DNA of 50,425 bases from an uncultured Alphaproteobacteria bacterium (GTDB taxonomy: Bacteria; Pseudomonadota; Alphaproteobacteria; HIMB59): contig CABYRQ010000008.1 in assembly GCA_902521485.1 (NCBI GenBank), forward strand, positions 1 through 50,425. Direction: 5' to 3'. Positions 35,354-44,069 of the stretch are shown in pieces (position 1 is the stretch's first letter; the number at the start of each line of letters is the position of its first letter). The notes below the pieces were generated by a model that saw only the letters and a program-made list of their open reading frames with translations, had not been told where the DNA came from and ran no database searches. Position numbers and translations under genes: made by a program.

Positions 35354-36153
35354 TTATTATCCATTTTGGATATTTCATGTTTTATTTCAGCTATCGCTTT
35401 AGCTGGATTTAATCCTTTCGGACAGGAGTTCGTGCAATTCATAATCGAATGACATCGATACAGTTTAAAACTATCATCTAATTCATTCAACCTTTCTTTT
35501 TTTTCTTCATCTCTACTATCTTGTATCCAGCGGTTTGCTTGCAGCAATACAGCTGGTCCTAAATATTTATCCTCGTTCCACCAATAACTAGGACAAGAGG
35601 TGCTACATGAGAAACACATAACACATTCCCATTTACCATCTAACCTATCTCTGTCTTCGACTGACTGTAAGTTTTCACGCTTATTATTTGGGGACTTTTT
35701 ATTTAACCATGGTTTTATAGATTTAAATTGTTCAAATGCTTTTTTTAAATCAACCACTAAATCTTTTAAAACCTTCATATGAGGAAGAGGATAAATATTT
35801 ATTTCATCCGAACACTCTTCTATATGTTTTTGACATGCAAGTGTATTTACTCCATCTATGTTCATTGCACATGATCCACAAACACCTTCTCTACAAGATT
35901 TTCTAAAAGTTAAACTTGGATCAACTTCAGCTTTAATTTTATTTAATATATCTAGAACCATTGTTCCTGCTTTAGCTACATCAATTTCAAATCGATCGAT
36001 TTGAGGAGGTGTATTTTCATCACCAGACCACCTATAAACATTTATAATTCGGATATCATGATTTTGTTGAGATTGCTCGTCAATGAGATCGACATTGGAA
36101 TAAGATTTTCCTTTAACTGGAACTGAGTTTTTTGGAAGAGTAAGTTGTACCAT
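35350..36153 (-). CDS. sdhB: succinate dehydrogenase iron-sulfur subunit
   Basis: A 267-residue subunit of complex II with three iron-sulfur centres. The [2Fe-2S] ligands are in [13 protein letters not shown], with a later Cys in LACQKH. The [4Fe-4S] ligands are in [12 protein letters not shown], and the [3Fe-4S] ligands are in [17 protein letters not shown]. It carries electrons from SdhA to the quinone site. It follows sdhA immediately and overlaps mdh by four bases. Confidence 0.97.
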   Translation of the reverse strand: MVQLTLPKNSVPVKGKSYSNVDLIDEQSQQNHDIRIINVYRWSGDENTPPQIDRFEIDVAKAGTMVLDILNKIKAEVDPSLTFRKSCREGVCGSCAMNIDGVNTLACQKHIEECSDEINIYPLPHMKVLKDLVVDLKKAFEQFKSIKPWLNKKSPNNKRENLQSVEDRDRLDGKWECVMCFSCSTSCPSYWWNEDKYLGPAVLLQANRWIQDSRDEEKKERLNELDDSFKLYRCHSIMNCTNSCPKGLNPAKAIAEIKHEISKMDNK

Positions 36154-37932
36154 TTAATAAACCCTTACTTGAGGTTGGATGACAGAGATTTGATTACTCA
36201 GTGTAGTCATTCTCACTGGTCTATGAGTGACTTTATAATCAGTGACATCACCCCAAAAAAGTGTGTGTTTTAACCAATTTTCATCATCTCTGTCTGGAAA
36301 GTCCTCTCTAGCGTGAGCACCTCTACTTTCAGTTCTTTGCTCAGCAGAAACACCAACACTTCCAGCAACCTGCATTAAATTATGTAGTTCTAAAGCTTCA
36401 ATTAGATCTGTATTAAAAACATCTGACTGATCTTTAACTTTAATATGTTTTAAATCTTGTGACATCGAGGCTAATTCATCATTGCCTAATTTCAAAGTTT
36501 CACTTTCTCTATAAACACCAAATCTTTTTTGAACAGTCTTTTGCATCCTCTCTCTTAGCTCACCGACTGAAACATCTCCTGTGTTACTTTTAATGGACTC
36601 TAATCTCTCTATGATAGAGTTTGTTTGCGACAGAGATGGGGTTCTCAATGACTCTTTGGTATCAATAACTTGACCAGCCTGAATTGCTGCGCCCCTTCCA
36701 AAAACTACGAGCTCAGCTAAAGCATTTGTTCCAAGTCGATTAGCACCATGAACTGAAGCGCATGCAGCTTCTCCGATAGCCATTAGCCCCTCACAGACTT
36801 CTTCTGTATTAGATTCATTTGGTTTCAAAACCTCTGCTTTAAAGTTTGTAGGAATTCCACCCATACAATAATGAACAGTTGGAATTACTGGGATTGGCTC
36901 TTTTGAAATATCTCTTCCACAAAAGGCTTTAACTGACTCAGAAATACCAGGTAATCTTTTTGCAAGCATATCAGCATCAAGATGTTCCAAATGGAGATTT
37001 ATATAATCTTTGTTAGGTCCGCATCCTCTACCTGCGCTAATCTCTTTACTTATGAATCTTGATATAACATCTCTAGCAGCAAGATCTTTTGCATTCGGGG
37101 CATATTCTAACATAAACCTTGTGCCTTCGTTGTTCTTAAGAATACCTCCTTCACCTCTAGCTGCTTCTGAAATTAAAACACCCACACCATATATTCCTGT
37201 TGGATGAAATTGAATAAACTCCATATCAGATAGAGGAAGACCGGCTCTCAGCGCTATGCCTGCTCCATCACCAGTGCAAATATGGGCACTTGTTGAGGAT
37301 TGAAAAATTCTTCCATAACCCCCAGTTGCGAGAATTGTCATTTTTGCAATAAAACGATGCAATGATCCATCCTCTATACTAATTGCTAAAAGACCACAAA
37401 TTGTATCATTGTCATCTTTTAGTAGGTCTATAGCGAAATATTCGTTATAAAAATCAACATTATTTTTAAGACTTTGTTGATACAGAGTATGGAGTAATGC
37501 GTGGCCAGTCCTGTCAGCTGCAGCGCAAGCTCGGCTTGCTGGCTCGCCTTTACCATTTTTTGTCATATGACCACCAAAAGGTCTTTGATAAATCTTACCA
37601 TCATCTGTTCTTGAAAATGGCATACCATAATGTTCAAGCTCAACAATAGAGTCGACTGCATTTGAGCATAAATATTCAATACTGTCTTGATCACCCAGCC
37701 AGTCAGAGCCTTTTACAGTGTCAAACATGTGCCACTGCCAGCTGTCCTCGCCCATATTAGCTAAGGCAGCTCCAATTCCACCTTGAGCCGCAACAGTATG
37801 ACTTCTTGTAGGGTAAACTTTTGAGACACATGCAGTTTTAAGGCCTTGTTCAGAGCACCCCAAAGCTGCTCTCAAGCCCGCTCCACCAGCACCTAATACA
37901 ACTACATCCAATTTATGATCTGTATAATTCAT
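36154..37932 (-). CDS. sdhA: succinate dehydrogenase flavoprotein subunit
   Basis: The 592-residue FAD subunit that oxidises succinate to fumarate. The FAD motif [14 protein letters not shown] is near the start; the covalent flavin His is in [14 protein letters not shown], and the substrate site is marked by FHPTGIYG and the R-x-H part in [13 protein letters not shown] chose the ATG at 37932 (MNYTDHKLD), which follows the sdhD stop after one base and gives the family's usual N-terminus; a longer in-frame start at 37977 would lie inside sdhD and add 15 unlikely hydrophobic residues. Confidence 0.97.
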   Translation of the reverse strand: MNYTDHKLDVVVLGAGGAGLRAALGCSEQGLKTACVSKVYPTRSHTVAAQGGIGAALANMGEDSWQWHMFDTVKGSDWLGDQDSIEYLCSNAVDSIVELEHYGMPFSRTDDGKIYQRPFGGHMTKNGKGEPASRACAAADRTGHALLHTLYQQSLKNNVDFYNEYFAIDLLKDDNDTICGLLAISIEDGSLHRFIAKMTILATGGYGRIFQSSTSAHICTGDGAGIALRAGLPLSDMEFIQFHPTGIYGVGVLISEAARGEGGILKNNEGTRFMLEYAPNAKDLAARDVISRFISKEISAGRGCGPNKDYINLHLEHLDADMLAKRLPGISESVKAFCGRDISKEPIPVIPTVHYCMGGIPTNFKAEVLKPNESNTEEVCEGLMAIGEAACASVHGANRLGTNALAELVVFGRGAAIQAGQVIDTKESLRTPSLSQTNSIIERLESIKSNTGDVSVGELRERMQKTVQKRFGVYRESETLKLGNDELASMSQDLKHIKVKDQSDVFNTDLIEALELHNLMQVAGSVGVSAEQRTESRGAHAREDFPDRDDENWLKHTLFWGDVTDYKVTHRPVRMTTLSNQISVIQPQVRVY

Positions 37933-37933
37933 A

Positions 37934-38260
37934 TTAAATAAATAACACCGGTAAAAAGAAGAGAAAGGAAATACCAATAATGCCGTCAGTTATTAAAGAA
38001 TAAAGTTTCATTTTATTTAATTGAAAATAATCCTCATAAACTTTGCCCAGTTGAATTCTAATATGGAGCATTGATATGATAAAAAAAATTAATAATAAAA
38101 TTTTATTAGTGTTAGTAGATAATGAGATATTGAGAGAATTTACATCGGAGTAAGAACTTAAAAAAAATAAAATAAACCAATAACTAATAGGAATTAACGC
38201 TAGATATAAAATTCTTTCTATTTTCCACTTTTGAGAAGCTTTCATTAAAATATCATCCAA
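37934..38260 (-). CDS. sdhD: succinate dehydrogenase membrane anchor subunit SdhD
   Basis: A 108-residue protein with three membrane helices. [18 protein letters not shown] is the normal first segment. The heme b ligand is most likely the His in [15 protein letters not shown], which is 11 residues before the Asp-Tyr pair, the spacing seen in E. coli SdhD. With SdhC it anchors complex II and forms the ubiquinone site. The longest frame starts within sdhC (16-base overlap); an ATG at 38245 that shares its A with the sdhC stop (TAATG) is an equally good start and would give 103 residues. Confidence 0.88.
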   Translation of the reverse strand: MDDILMKASQKWKIERILYLALIPISYWFILFFLSSYSDVNSLNISLSTNTNKILLLIFFIISMLHIRIQLGKVYEDYFQLNKMKLYSLITDGIIGISFLFFLPVLFI

Positions 38261-38610
38261 GTAAAAAACAGAGTCATCATAATATTTGCTACTAGAATAA
38301 GATATGTCACTAAGTAGACATTTTTAAGATCCATTCCAATTGAAAATGACCATAAGAAATATTTAAAACCGTTTAACAAATGATGATTAAAGATAAAAAA
38401 CCAAAAGACAAATATAAGCTTTATAGGTAGCAAGTTTATCAACAATGTTAATACTTGATTTAGTTGAGGAAGAAAATTTAAACTTCCTAACCAAATTGCA
38501 AAAAAAGGCAAAGAAAAAGCAAATGCAATTACTCCTATCCTGCTGGAGATTGAAAATACCATTGTTAAAAAAGGCCTATATATTTGCAAATGGGGTGATA
38601 TTGGAGCCAT
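38245..38610 (-). CDS. sdhC: succinate dehydrogenase cytochrome b556 subunit SdhC
   Basis: A 121-residue membrane subunit of complex II and first gene of the TCA operon. APISPHLQIYRPFLTMVFSI at the N-terminus is the SdhC signature. The heme ligand fits the second His in NHHLLNGFKY, four residues before the Gly. The usual SI-x-HR-x-SG quinone/heme motif reads SISSRIGV, so the first His is Ser while the Arg is kept. Three helices are present. A 296-base intergenic region with several inverted repeats lies upstream. Confidence 0.93.
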   Translation of the reverse strand: MAPISPHLQIYRPFLTMVFSISSRIGVIAFAFSLPFFAIWLGSLNFLPQLNQVLTLLINLLPIKLIFVFWFFIFNHHLLNGFKYFLWSFSIGMDLKNVYLVTYLILVANIMMTLFFTWMIF

Positions 38611-38663
38611 AGAAAGGCAATATATTTAAAAATGTCTTATAGTAAAAAACTATTATTTTATTA

Positions 38664-38682
38664 ATTCATGCGTAACATGAAT
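38664..38682. repeat. inverted repeat, possible operator upstream of sdhC
   Basis: ATTCATG (38664-38670), five bases CGTAA, then CATGAAT (38676-38682): a perfect 7-base dyad with a 5-base spacer. It lies about 55 bases before the sdhC start and 225 bases before dctQ. Neither side has a run of T, so a terminator is unlikely; the size fits a site for a dimeric repressor or activator. Which gene it serves is not known. Confidence 0.4.
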
Positions 38683-38731
38683 AAATAAGGCTGTGGAAAA
38701 AATGTTAATCAAATTGCCCATTCATTAAAAT

Positions 38732-38752
38732 TAGGGTTCTGAAAATGCCCTA
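38732..38752. repeat. short hairpin between sdhC and dctQ
   Basis: TAGGG (38732-38736) pairs with CCCTA (38748-38752) around a ten-base loop. It is weak alone, but it lies between the dyad at 38664 and the larger fold at 38773 in the same intergenic space, so it may be part of one leader RNA. Confidence 0.3.
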
Positions 38753-38772
38753 TATTCAATTAAAATTCGATC

Positions 38773-38856
38773 AGGTCGTGAACATTTTTGTTTAAATGTG
38801 CCGAATCTCACCCCGCATGAGAAAGCTTTATTCATATAAAGTTGGCACCACGACCT
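38773..38856. ncRNA. candidate structured RNA (cloverleaf-like) between sdhC and dctQ
   Basis: Nested pairings fill the stretch. P1: AGGTCGTG (38773-38780) with CACGACCT (38849-38856), eight perfect pairs. P2: ACATTT (38782-38787) with AAATGT (38794-38799). P3: GTGCC (38798-38802) with GGCAC (38844-38848), directly stacked on P1 and sharing two bases with P2. Inside P3, P4: TCTCA (38806-38810) with TGAGA (38818-38822), and P5: AGCTTTAT (38824-38831) with ATAAAGTT (38836-38843). P5 contains a G-T pair that works as G-U only if the plus strand is transcribed, weakly favouring a dctQM leader. It could also be an sdh leader on the minus strand. I do not recognise a known riboswitch. Confidence 0.5.
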
Positions 38857-38906
38857 ATCAATATACTCCCTTTAATATGTTTATTGTCTATATATAATCT
38901 GCTGCT

Positions 38907-39434
38907 ATGTCTGCTTTGGCACAATTATCCAAATTTATCGATCGATTTAATACAATCATAGGATATCTATGTGCTTTTTTTGTTTTCTCTATGGTCATAG
39001 TTGTATTCACTGTTGTCGTCTTAAGATATGGGTTCAATATTGGATTTATATGGATGCAAGAAGTCTATGTTTGGCTTCATAGTTTTGTTTTTATGTTGGG
39101 TGCTGGTTTTACTTATTTAGCTAATGAACATGTCAGAATAGACGTCTTTTACCGAGAGGCATCAAAAAAATATAAAGCCACTGTTGATCTGTTTGGAAAT
39201 ATTTTTTTACTTTTACCTTTTTTATATATTATTTGGAATTACAGCTATCCCTTTGTATATAGATCTTTTTTAATGGGAGAGGTTTCTAGAGAAGCGGGCG
39301 GTATGCCTGCTTTATATATTTTAAAAAGTGCAATACTATGGTTTTGTTTAGTTTTATTTCTTCAATTAGTCTCTAATGTAATTAAATCAATACTAACACT
39401 TTCAAACTATCATTTGTCTGATAATAAATCATGA
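38907..39434 (+). CDS. dctQ: TRAP transporter small permease (DctQ)
   Basis: A 175-residue membrane protein with four helices, at about residues 15-40, 48-68, 88-108 and 130-152. WMQEVYVWLHSFVFMLGAGF and the following EHVRIDVFY are the DctQ family signature. It pairs with DctM in a Na+-driven tripartite transporter. A TATAAT box (38893-38898) lies only nine bases before the ATG and no ribosome site is visible, so the message may be leaderless or start further upstream. Its end overlaps dctM by four bases. Confidence 0.93.
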   Translation: MSALAQLSKFIDRFNTIIGYLCAFFVFSMVIVVFTVVVLRYGFNIGFIWMQEVYVWLHSFVFMLGAGFTYLANEHVRIDVFYREASKKYKATVDLFGNIFLLLPFLYIIWNYSYPFVYRSFLMGEVSREAGGMPALYILKSAILWFCLVLFLQLVSNVIKSILTLSNYHLSDNKS

Positions 39435-40807
39435 TTAGTCCTGAAATTTTAGCAATTGTAATGTTTGTAACAACATTGGGGTTATTACTTTTCGGTTTTC
39501 CCGTTGCTTTTACACTCGCTGGAACAGCTCTTCTGTTTGGATTTTTAGGAGATGCTCTGGAAATATTTAATTTTAGAATGCTAGGATTTTTTCCTCAACG
39601 CATTTTTGGAACAATGATTAATGAGCCCCTTGTGGCTGTGCCCCTATTCATTTTTATGGGAATAATGTTAGAAAAAACAAAAATTGCAGCCGGACTATTA
39701 CATTCAATTGGTGAACTTTTTGGGACTACAAAAGGAGGTCTTGGAATAGGTGTTGTAATAGTGGGTATGTTGTTAGCTGCATCAACAGGCATTGTTGGTG
39801 CAACAGTTGTTACAATGGGAATGTTATCTTTACCCTCAATGATGAAAGCTGGCTATGATCAAAAAATAGCCACAGGCACTATTTGTGCCGCTGGTACATT
39901 AGGACAAATAATACCCCCCTCAATTGTTTTGGTTTTACTTGCAACAATTTTACAGGGCGCAAATGAAGAAGCAGCGATGTTAGTTGGTAATTTAGCTCCA
40001 GATCCGGTTACAGCAATTGATTTATTTGCTGGTGCTATTCTACCTGGATTGATGTTAGTAGTCTTATTTATAATTTTTATTTTCATATACGCTAGAATAA
40101 ACCCATTAAGTTGTCCACCTGTTGAAACTACCAAGTCAAGAACTGAGATATACATTGAAGCTGCTAAATCAGTTGTGCCTCCCATAACTCTTATTGTGCT
40201 AGTTTTAGGCTCAATTTTATTTGGAATAGCTACCCCCACAGAGTCTGCATCAGTAGGGGCTGTTGGAGCTGCGATAATTGCACTGTTAAAGGGTGAATTA
40301 AATTTCAAGAACATTAAAGAGACAGCTTTAGGAACTGTAAAACTTAGTTCATTTGTATTTGTAATTTTAATTGGTGCCTCAATGTTTTCTCTTGTGTTTC
40401 GTGGTTTTGGTGGTGATGAAATGATAGAGCATTTTCTTGGAACTCTACCTGGTGGGCTTTACGCAGCACTAATTTTAGTAATGATAGTAATTTTTCTATT
40501 AGGTTTTTTCCTAGACTATATCGAAATAATTTTTGTCATCGTTCCATTAGTTGGTCCAATATTAATTGCAAACGGAGCAGACCCCTTATGGTTAGGTATT
40601 CTTATTTCACTGAATTTACAGACTAGTTTTTTAACACCTCCTTTTGGATTTTCTTTATTTTTTTTAAGAGGAGTGGCCCCAAGTAGTATTAAAACTAGAA
40701 ACATGTACAGAGGCGTAATTCCCTTCATAGGAATTCAGGTATTAGCTATATTAATTGTTGGTTTTTATCCTGAAATAGCAACCTGGTTGCCAAATAAAAT
40801 GTTCTGA
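39431..40807 (+). CDS. dctM: TRAP transporter large permease (DctM)
   Basis: A 458-residue protein with about 12 membrane segments, the ion-coupled transport subunit. The family markers are present: LVAVPLFIFMGIMLEKT near 71-87, GATVVTMGMLSLPSM near 121-135, GTLGQIIPPSIVLVLLA near 154-170 with the PPS turn, ATPTESASVGAVGA, and TPPFGFSLFFLRG near 414-426. Together with DctQ it takes substrate from a periplasmic binding protein. The gene ends just before a strong terminator. The matching binding protein gene faces it from the other side of that terminator. Confidence 0.95.
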   Translation: MISPEILAIVMFVTTLGLLLFGFPVAFTLAGTALLFGFLGDALEIFNFRMLGFFPQRIFGTMINEPLVAVPLFIFMGIMLEKTKIAAGLLHSIGELFGTTKGGLGIGVVIVGMLLAASTGIVGATVVTMGMLSLPSMMKAGYDQKIATGTICAAGTLGQIIPPSIVLVLLATILQGANEEAAMLVGNLAPDPVTAIDLFAGAILPGLMLVVLFIIFIFIYARINPLSCPPVETTKSRTEIYIEAAKSVVPPITLIVLVLGSILFGIATPTESASVGAVGAAIIALLKGELNFKNIKETALGTVKLSSFVFVILIGASMFSLVFRGFGGDEMIEHFLGTLPGGLYAALILVMIVIFLLGFFLDYIEIIFVIVPLVGPILIANGADPLWLGILISLNLQTSFLTPPFGFSLFFLRGVAPSSIKTRNMYRGVIPFIGIQVLAILIVGFYPEIATWLPNKMF

Positions 40808-40814
40808 TAGATAG

Positions 40815-40850
40815 ATCATCCCCGAATAGGTATCGGGGATGATTTTAATT
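40815..40850 (+). terminator. Rho-independent terminator after dctM
   Basis: ATCATCCCCGA (40815-40825) pairs perfectly with TCGGGGATGAT (40833-40843) around a seven-base loop, followed by TTTTAATTTTAT on the plus strand. This is a standard terminator for dctQM. On the other strand the hairpin is not followed by a T run, so it serves dctP less well, though it may still slow polymerase there. Confidence 0.9.
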
Positions 40851-40856
40851 TTATAT

Positions 40857-41984
40857 TTATGCTGATGGATAAGTAAATGGGAGACTTCTTACTCTCATGT
40901 ACTCTTTTTCAGATGTATTTGTCCATCTCAGAATTGATGATCTAAATTCAACAATATGTGAGAAAAGAGCCTGAGAAACAGGGTCTTCCGCTGCTATTGA
41001 GCTACAAACCTCTCCTGCTCTTTGACCCAATGCATTCATAACTGGATCTGGTAATTGTCTCATTTGAACACCATGCTCATTAATAAGTTTTTGATACGAA
41101 CTATCGTTTGCAGCTTGGAACATAGATAGAACTTCCATGTTAACTGCCTTAGTTGCGATTGTGACTAGCTCTTTAGTTGCGTCATCAAGTTTTTCCCACT
41201 CAAACATATCTATTGAACAATCTAAGATAGTTGCTGGCTCATGCCATCCTGGGTTATAGTAATACTTAGCTGCTTGGTGTAATCCTTTACCTAAGTCAGC
41301 AGCAGGACCAATCCATTCTGTTGCATCAATCGCACCTGAGGCAAGTGATGGAAGCACATCCGCTCCAGCCAAAAGAACTGTATTAGCGCCAAAAGATTTT
41401 AATACTTCTCCACCAAGACCAGGCATTCTGATTTTTAGACCTTCAAAGTCTGCAAGTGAATTAATTTCTTTATTAAACCAACCACCCATCTGGTTTCCAG
41501 TATTACCCATTGGAAGAAATTTTACACCGATAGCATTATAAGCTTTGTCTGCTGCTTCAATTCCTCCACCATAGTAACACCATGCATTTTGTTCTTGAGC
41601 CGTTAAACCGAAAGGTAAAGCTGCAGAAAAAGATGGAGCCATACTAATGTTTGTCCAATAATAACCTGCACCATAAGCCATTTGAGCGGCTCCAGATCTT
41701 ACTGCGTCCAATGACTCAAGTGGTGGTACTAATTCGCCACCATGATAAACAGTAATTTTTAGTTTATCAGAAGCATTGTTAACGTAACTTGCAAATCTAT
41801 CTATTGCTTTACCAAGACCTCCTGCTTTACCAAAAGCAGAACATGCAATCCATTCCATGTGTCCACCTGATATTGCTGGTGCTGGAAATGAAGAAACTGC
41901 TGCGGCGCCCAGTGCTGCAGCACCTGCACCTTTAAGGAAATTTCTTCTTTTCATGGTCTTATTATTAGTCTTCTTTTTTGCCAT
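40857..41984 (-). CDS. TRAP transporter substrate-binding protein, TakP-like
   Basis: A 375-residue periplasmic binding protein. The N-terminus has a twin-arginine signal (KRRNFLKGAGAAALG). The start ATG at 41984 follows a strong AGGAGG ribosome site. The mature part is close in pattern to 2-oxoacid binders of the TakP group: TGNQMGGWFNKEI, DFEGLKIRMPG, GAIDATEWIGP and YYYNPGWHEP, where the Arg and the Glu-Trp pair form the carboxylate and cation site in that group. It should bind a small organic acid and deliver it to DctQM. It is convergent with dctQM rather than in the usual PQM order, and lies downstream of the EamA gene on its own strand. Confidence 0.92.
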   Translation of the reverse strand: MAKKKTNNKTMKRRNFLKGAGAAALGAAAVSSFPAPAISGGHMEWIACSAFGKAGGLGKAIDRFASYVNNASDKLKITVYHGGELVPPLESLDAVRSGAAQMAYGAGYYWTNISMAPSFSAALPFGLTAQEQNAWCYYGGGIEAADKAYNAIGVKFLPMGNTGNQMGGWFNKEINSLADFEGLKIRMPGLGGEVLKSFGANTVLLAGADVLPSLASGAIDATEWIGPAADLGKGLHQAAKYYYNPGWHEPATILDCSIDMFEWEKLDDATKELVTIATKAVNMEVLSMFQAANDSSYQKLINEHGVQMRQLPDPVMNALGQRAGEVCSSIAAEDPVSQALFSHIVEFRSSILRWTNTSEKEYMRVRSLPFTYPSA

Positions 41985-42017
41985 AAATATTCCCCTCCTA
42001 ATATTAGAAATAATTAA

Positions 42018-42908
42018 TTATTTTTTATTAGCTATCATTATACCAACAATCACAGATAAAATTCCAGCGTAATGATAACTCTGTAATGTTTCTTGGAAGA
42101 CTAAATATGCAAGAATTCCACCAAAAATGGGCATTAAGTGGAGAAAAGGGCCTGATTTATTTGGGCCAATCAAAGCTACACCAGTATTCCAACAAATATA
42201 TGACAAGATGCTAGGAAAAGTTCCGGTATAGCCAATTACTAATAAGGTTTTGTGGTCAAATACTATGAAATTGTTTTGAATTATAACGTCATATAAATAA
42301 ACAGGTAAGAGTAAGATTACTGTAAAGACAAATGATAAATATAAAAAACTAAATCCTGAAACACCTGTTTCATTTTTTTTTAGAAATATTGAATACAATG
42401 CCCAAGATATAACAGCAAGTAGAATGAATAAATCTCCAGAGTAAAATTTTGAATCAAATATATTTTGATAGTTACCTTTTGTTATAACATAGCTAACACC
42501 AATAAGAGATAAAATGACACCTAACATTTGAAACAAGTTTGTTTGATATTTATAAATCAATTTGTTTAAAAGGATTATCAACATGGGGGTTGTCGAAATA
42601 ACTAATAAAGAATTAATAACAGTTGTCGCTGTTAAACCAATATAAGTTAAAGTATTAAAAAGCGTCGGACCAGTTAGGATTATCAAAAAAACCATTCCTG
42701 GTTGTTTTTTTAAAAGTGGTAAATCGACTAGAGCATTTTTTAAACAAAAGGGAGTTAAAATAATTAAAGCAATTACCCATCTGTAAAAAGATAACGATAG
42801 AGGTGATACTAATTCCTCAACTGAGGACAATCTTCCTACTATAAAATTGCCTGACCAAAATAAGGAGGCAAAGCATAAAAATATGGCTGCTTTAAGAGAA
42901 ACACTCAC
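42018..42908 (-). CDS. EamA/DMT family permease
   Basis: A 296-residue membrane protein with ten predicted helices in two EamA repeats. Markers include CFASLFWSGNFIVGRL near the start, the middle ISWALYSIFLKKNETG, and PFLHLMPIFGGILAYLVFQE near the end, which fit the RhaT/EamA subgroup. The substrate is unknown. It lies between the thiolase and the TRAP binding-protein gene, so it may take part in the same metabolic unit. Confidence 0.87.
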   Translation of the reverse strand: MSVSLKAAIFLCFASLFWSGNFIVGRLSSVEELVSPLSLSFYRWVIALIILTPFCLKNALVDLPLLKKQPGMVFLIILTGPTLFNTLTYIGLTATTVINSLLVISTTPMLIILLNKLIYKYQTNLFQMLGVILSLIGVSYVITKGNYQNIFDSKFYSGDLFILLAVISWALYSIFLKKNETGVSGFSFLYLSFVFTVILLLPVYLYDVIIQNNFIVFDHKTLLVIGYTGTFPSILSYICWNTGVALIGPNKSGPFLHLMPIFGGILAYLVFQETLQSYHYAGILSVIVGIMIANKK

Positions 42909-42917
42909 TATGATTTT

Positions 42918-44069
42918 TTATTTTAAATTTTCAATAGCAATTGCTAGACCTTGACCACCGCCAATACACATACTAGCAACACCAAACTTTTGTTTTGTCC
43001 TTCTGAGTTGATGAGACAAAGTTGTAATAATTCTTGCACCAGAACAACCAATGGGGTGCCCTAATGCAATAGCGCCTCCAGCAATATTTAATTTATTTGG
43101 ATCAATCTTTAAAGATCTTTGGACTGCAACTGAAGTTGCAGCAAACGCCTCATTGACCTCAACCAAATTAAAATAGTTAATATTTACACTCATTTTCTTC
43201 ATTAATTTCTGTATAGCTGTAATTGGAGTAACACCCATATAATCAGGATTGCCCGCCGAGGACGCCCAAGATAGTACTTTTGCTATTGGTTTAATTTTGT
43301 TTGAAGTTACATATTTTTCAGAAGCTAAAGCCAAAAAACTAGCTCCATCATTTAATGAAGAAGCATTTCCAGCAGTGACTGTTCCAGATTTTTTAAAAAC
43401 AGGTTTTAATTGGCTTAATTTTGGCAAAGTAGTGTCTTTTCGAACTTCATCTTTAAGTGGTGTTTTTATCAATTCGTTTTTGAAGTAATTATTTTTAATT
43501 GCCTTATAAGTTTTTAGATAAGACTGATAAGCAAATTGATCTTGGACTTGTCTTGAAACATTATATTTTCTTGAAACATTTTCAGCTGTTATACCCATAT
43601 GTTCTTTTGAAAAAGCATCAGTTAATCCATCATTAACTAAAGTGTCTATAAAGATATTATTACCTAATTTTTTTTCTCCAGTTCTACTTAGGTATGCATG
43701 GCGTGCTCTTGACATACTTTCTTGACCACCAACGATTAATAAATTTGACTCTCCGGAATAAATTTTAGATGAGCCATCGATTGTAGCTCTCATACCGCTT
43801 CCACAAACTTGATTTACCACATAAGCAAAGGATGTCTGTTGCATTCCGGAACCTAGTGCAACTTGCCTTGCTGTATTCATTCCTAGTCCGCTAGTTAATA
43901 CTTGTCCTAAAATTAATCCTTCAACTTCTTTAGTATTGATTATTTGATTTCTATCAAATAATTCTTTGAGACAAGAGGTTCCTAGTTCTACTGATTCAGT
44001 TTTTTTGTAATTACCTAAATAAGCTCCTATTGGTGTTCTAACTGCATCGATTATAAAAACATCACTCAT
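42918..44069 (-). CDS. acetyl-CoA C-acetyltransferase (thiolase)
   Basis: A 383-residue thiolase that splits acetoacetyl-CoA into two acetyl-CoA or runs in reverse. The acylated Cys is in VNQVCGSGMRA near 83-93. NEAFAATSVA, GGAIALGHPIGCSGARI with the catalytic His, and CIGGGQG with the second Cys complete the site. Length is normal. The gene follows acetoacetyl-CoA synthetase with an eight-base overlap, so the pair turns acetoacetate into acetyl-CoA. Confidence 0.94.
   Translation of the reverse strand: MSDVFIIDAVRTPIGAYLGNYKKTESVELGTSCLKELFDRNQIINTKEVEGLILGQVLTSGLGMNTARQVALGSGMQQTSFAYVVNQVCGSGMRATIDGSSKIYSGESNLLIVGGQESMSRARHAYLSRTGEKKLGNNIFIDTLVNDGLTDAFSKEHMGITAENVSRKYNVSRQVQDQFAYQSYLKTYKAIKNNYFKNELIKTPLKDEVRKDTTLPKLSQLKPVFKKSGTVTAGNASSLNDGASFLALASEKYVTSNKIKPIAKVLSWASSAGNPDYMGVTPITAIQKLMKKMSVNINYFNLVEVNEAFAATSVAVQRSLKIDPNKLNIAGGAIALGHPIGCSGARIITTLSHQLRRTKQKFGVASMCIGGGQGLAIAIENLK

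Noticed and set aside
37933-37977. Longer SdhA start at 37977
   Set aside because: The extra residues lie in the sdhD frame region and do not fit SdhA; ATG 37932 follows the sdhD stop.
38795-38830. FMN-riboswitch-like stretch (GGGGTGAGATTC on minus)
   Set aside because: Only one short piece resembles an RFN element; the other conserved arms are absent and no riboflavin gene is near.
39595-40314. Minus-strand open frames inside dctM
   Set aside because: They are shadows of a strong coding frame and show no protein family pattern.
40815-40843. Bidirectional terminator for both dctM and dctP
   Set aside because: The T run is only on the plus side, so I call it for dctQM only.
43249-43488. Plus-strand open frame inside the thiolase gene
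   Set aside because: Opposite-strand shadow of a conserved enzyme.
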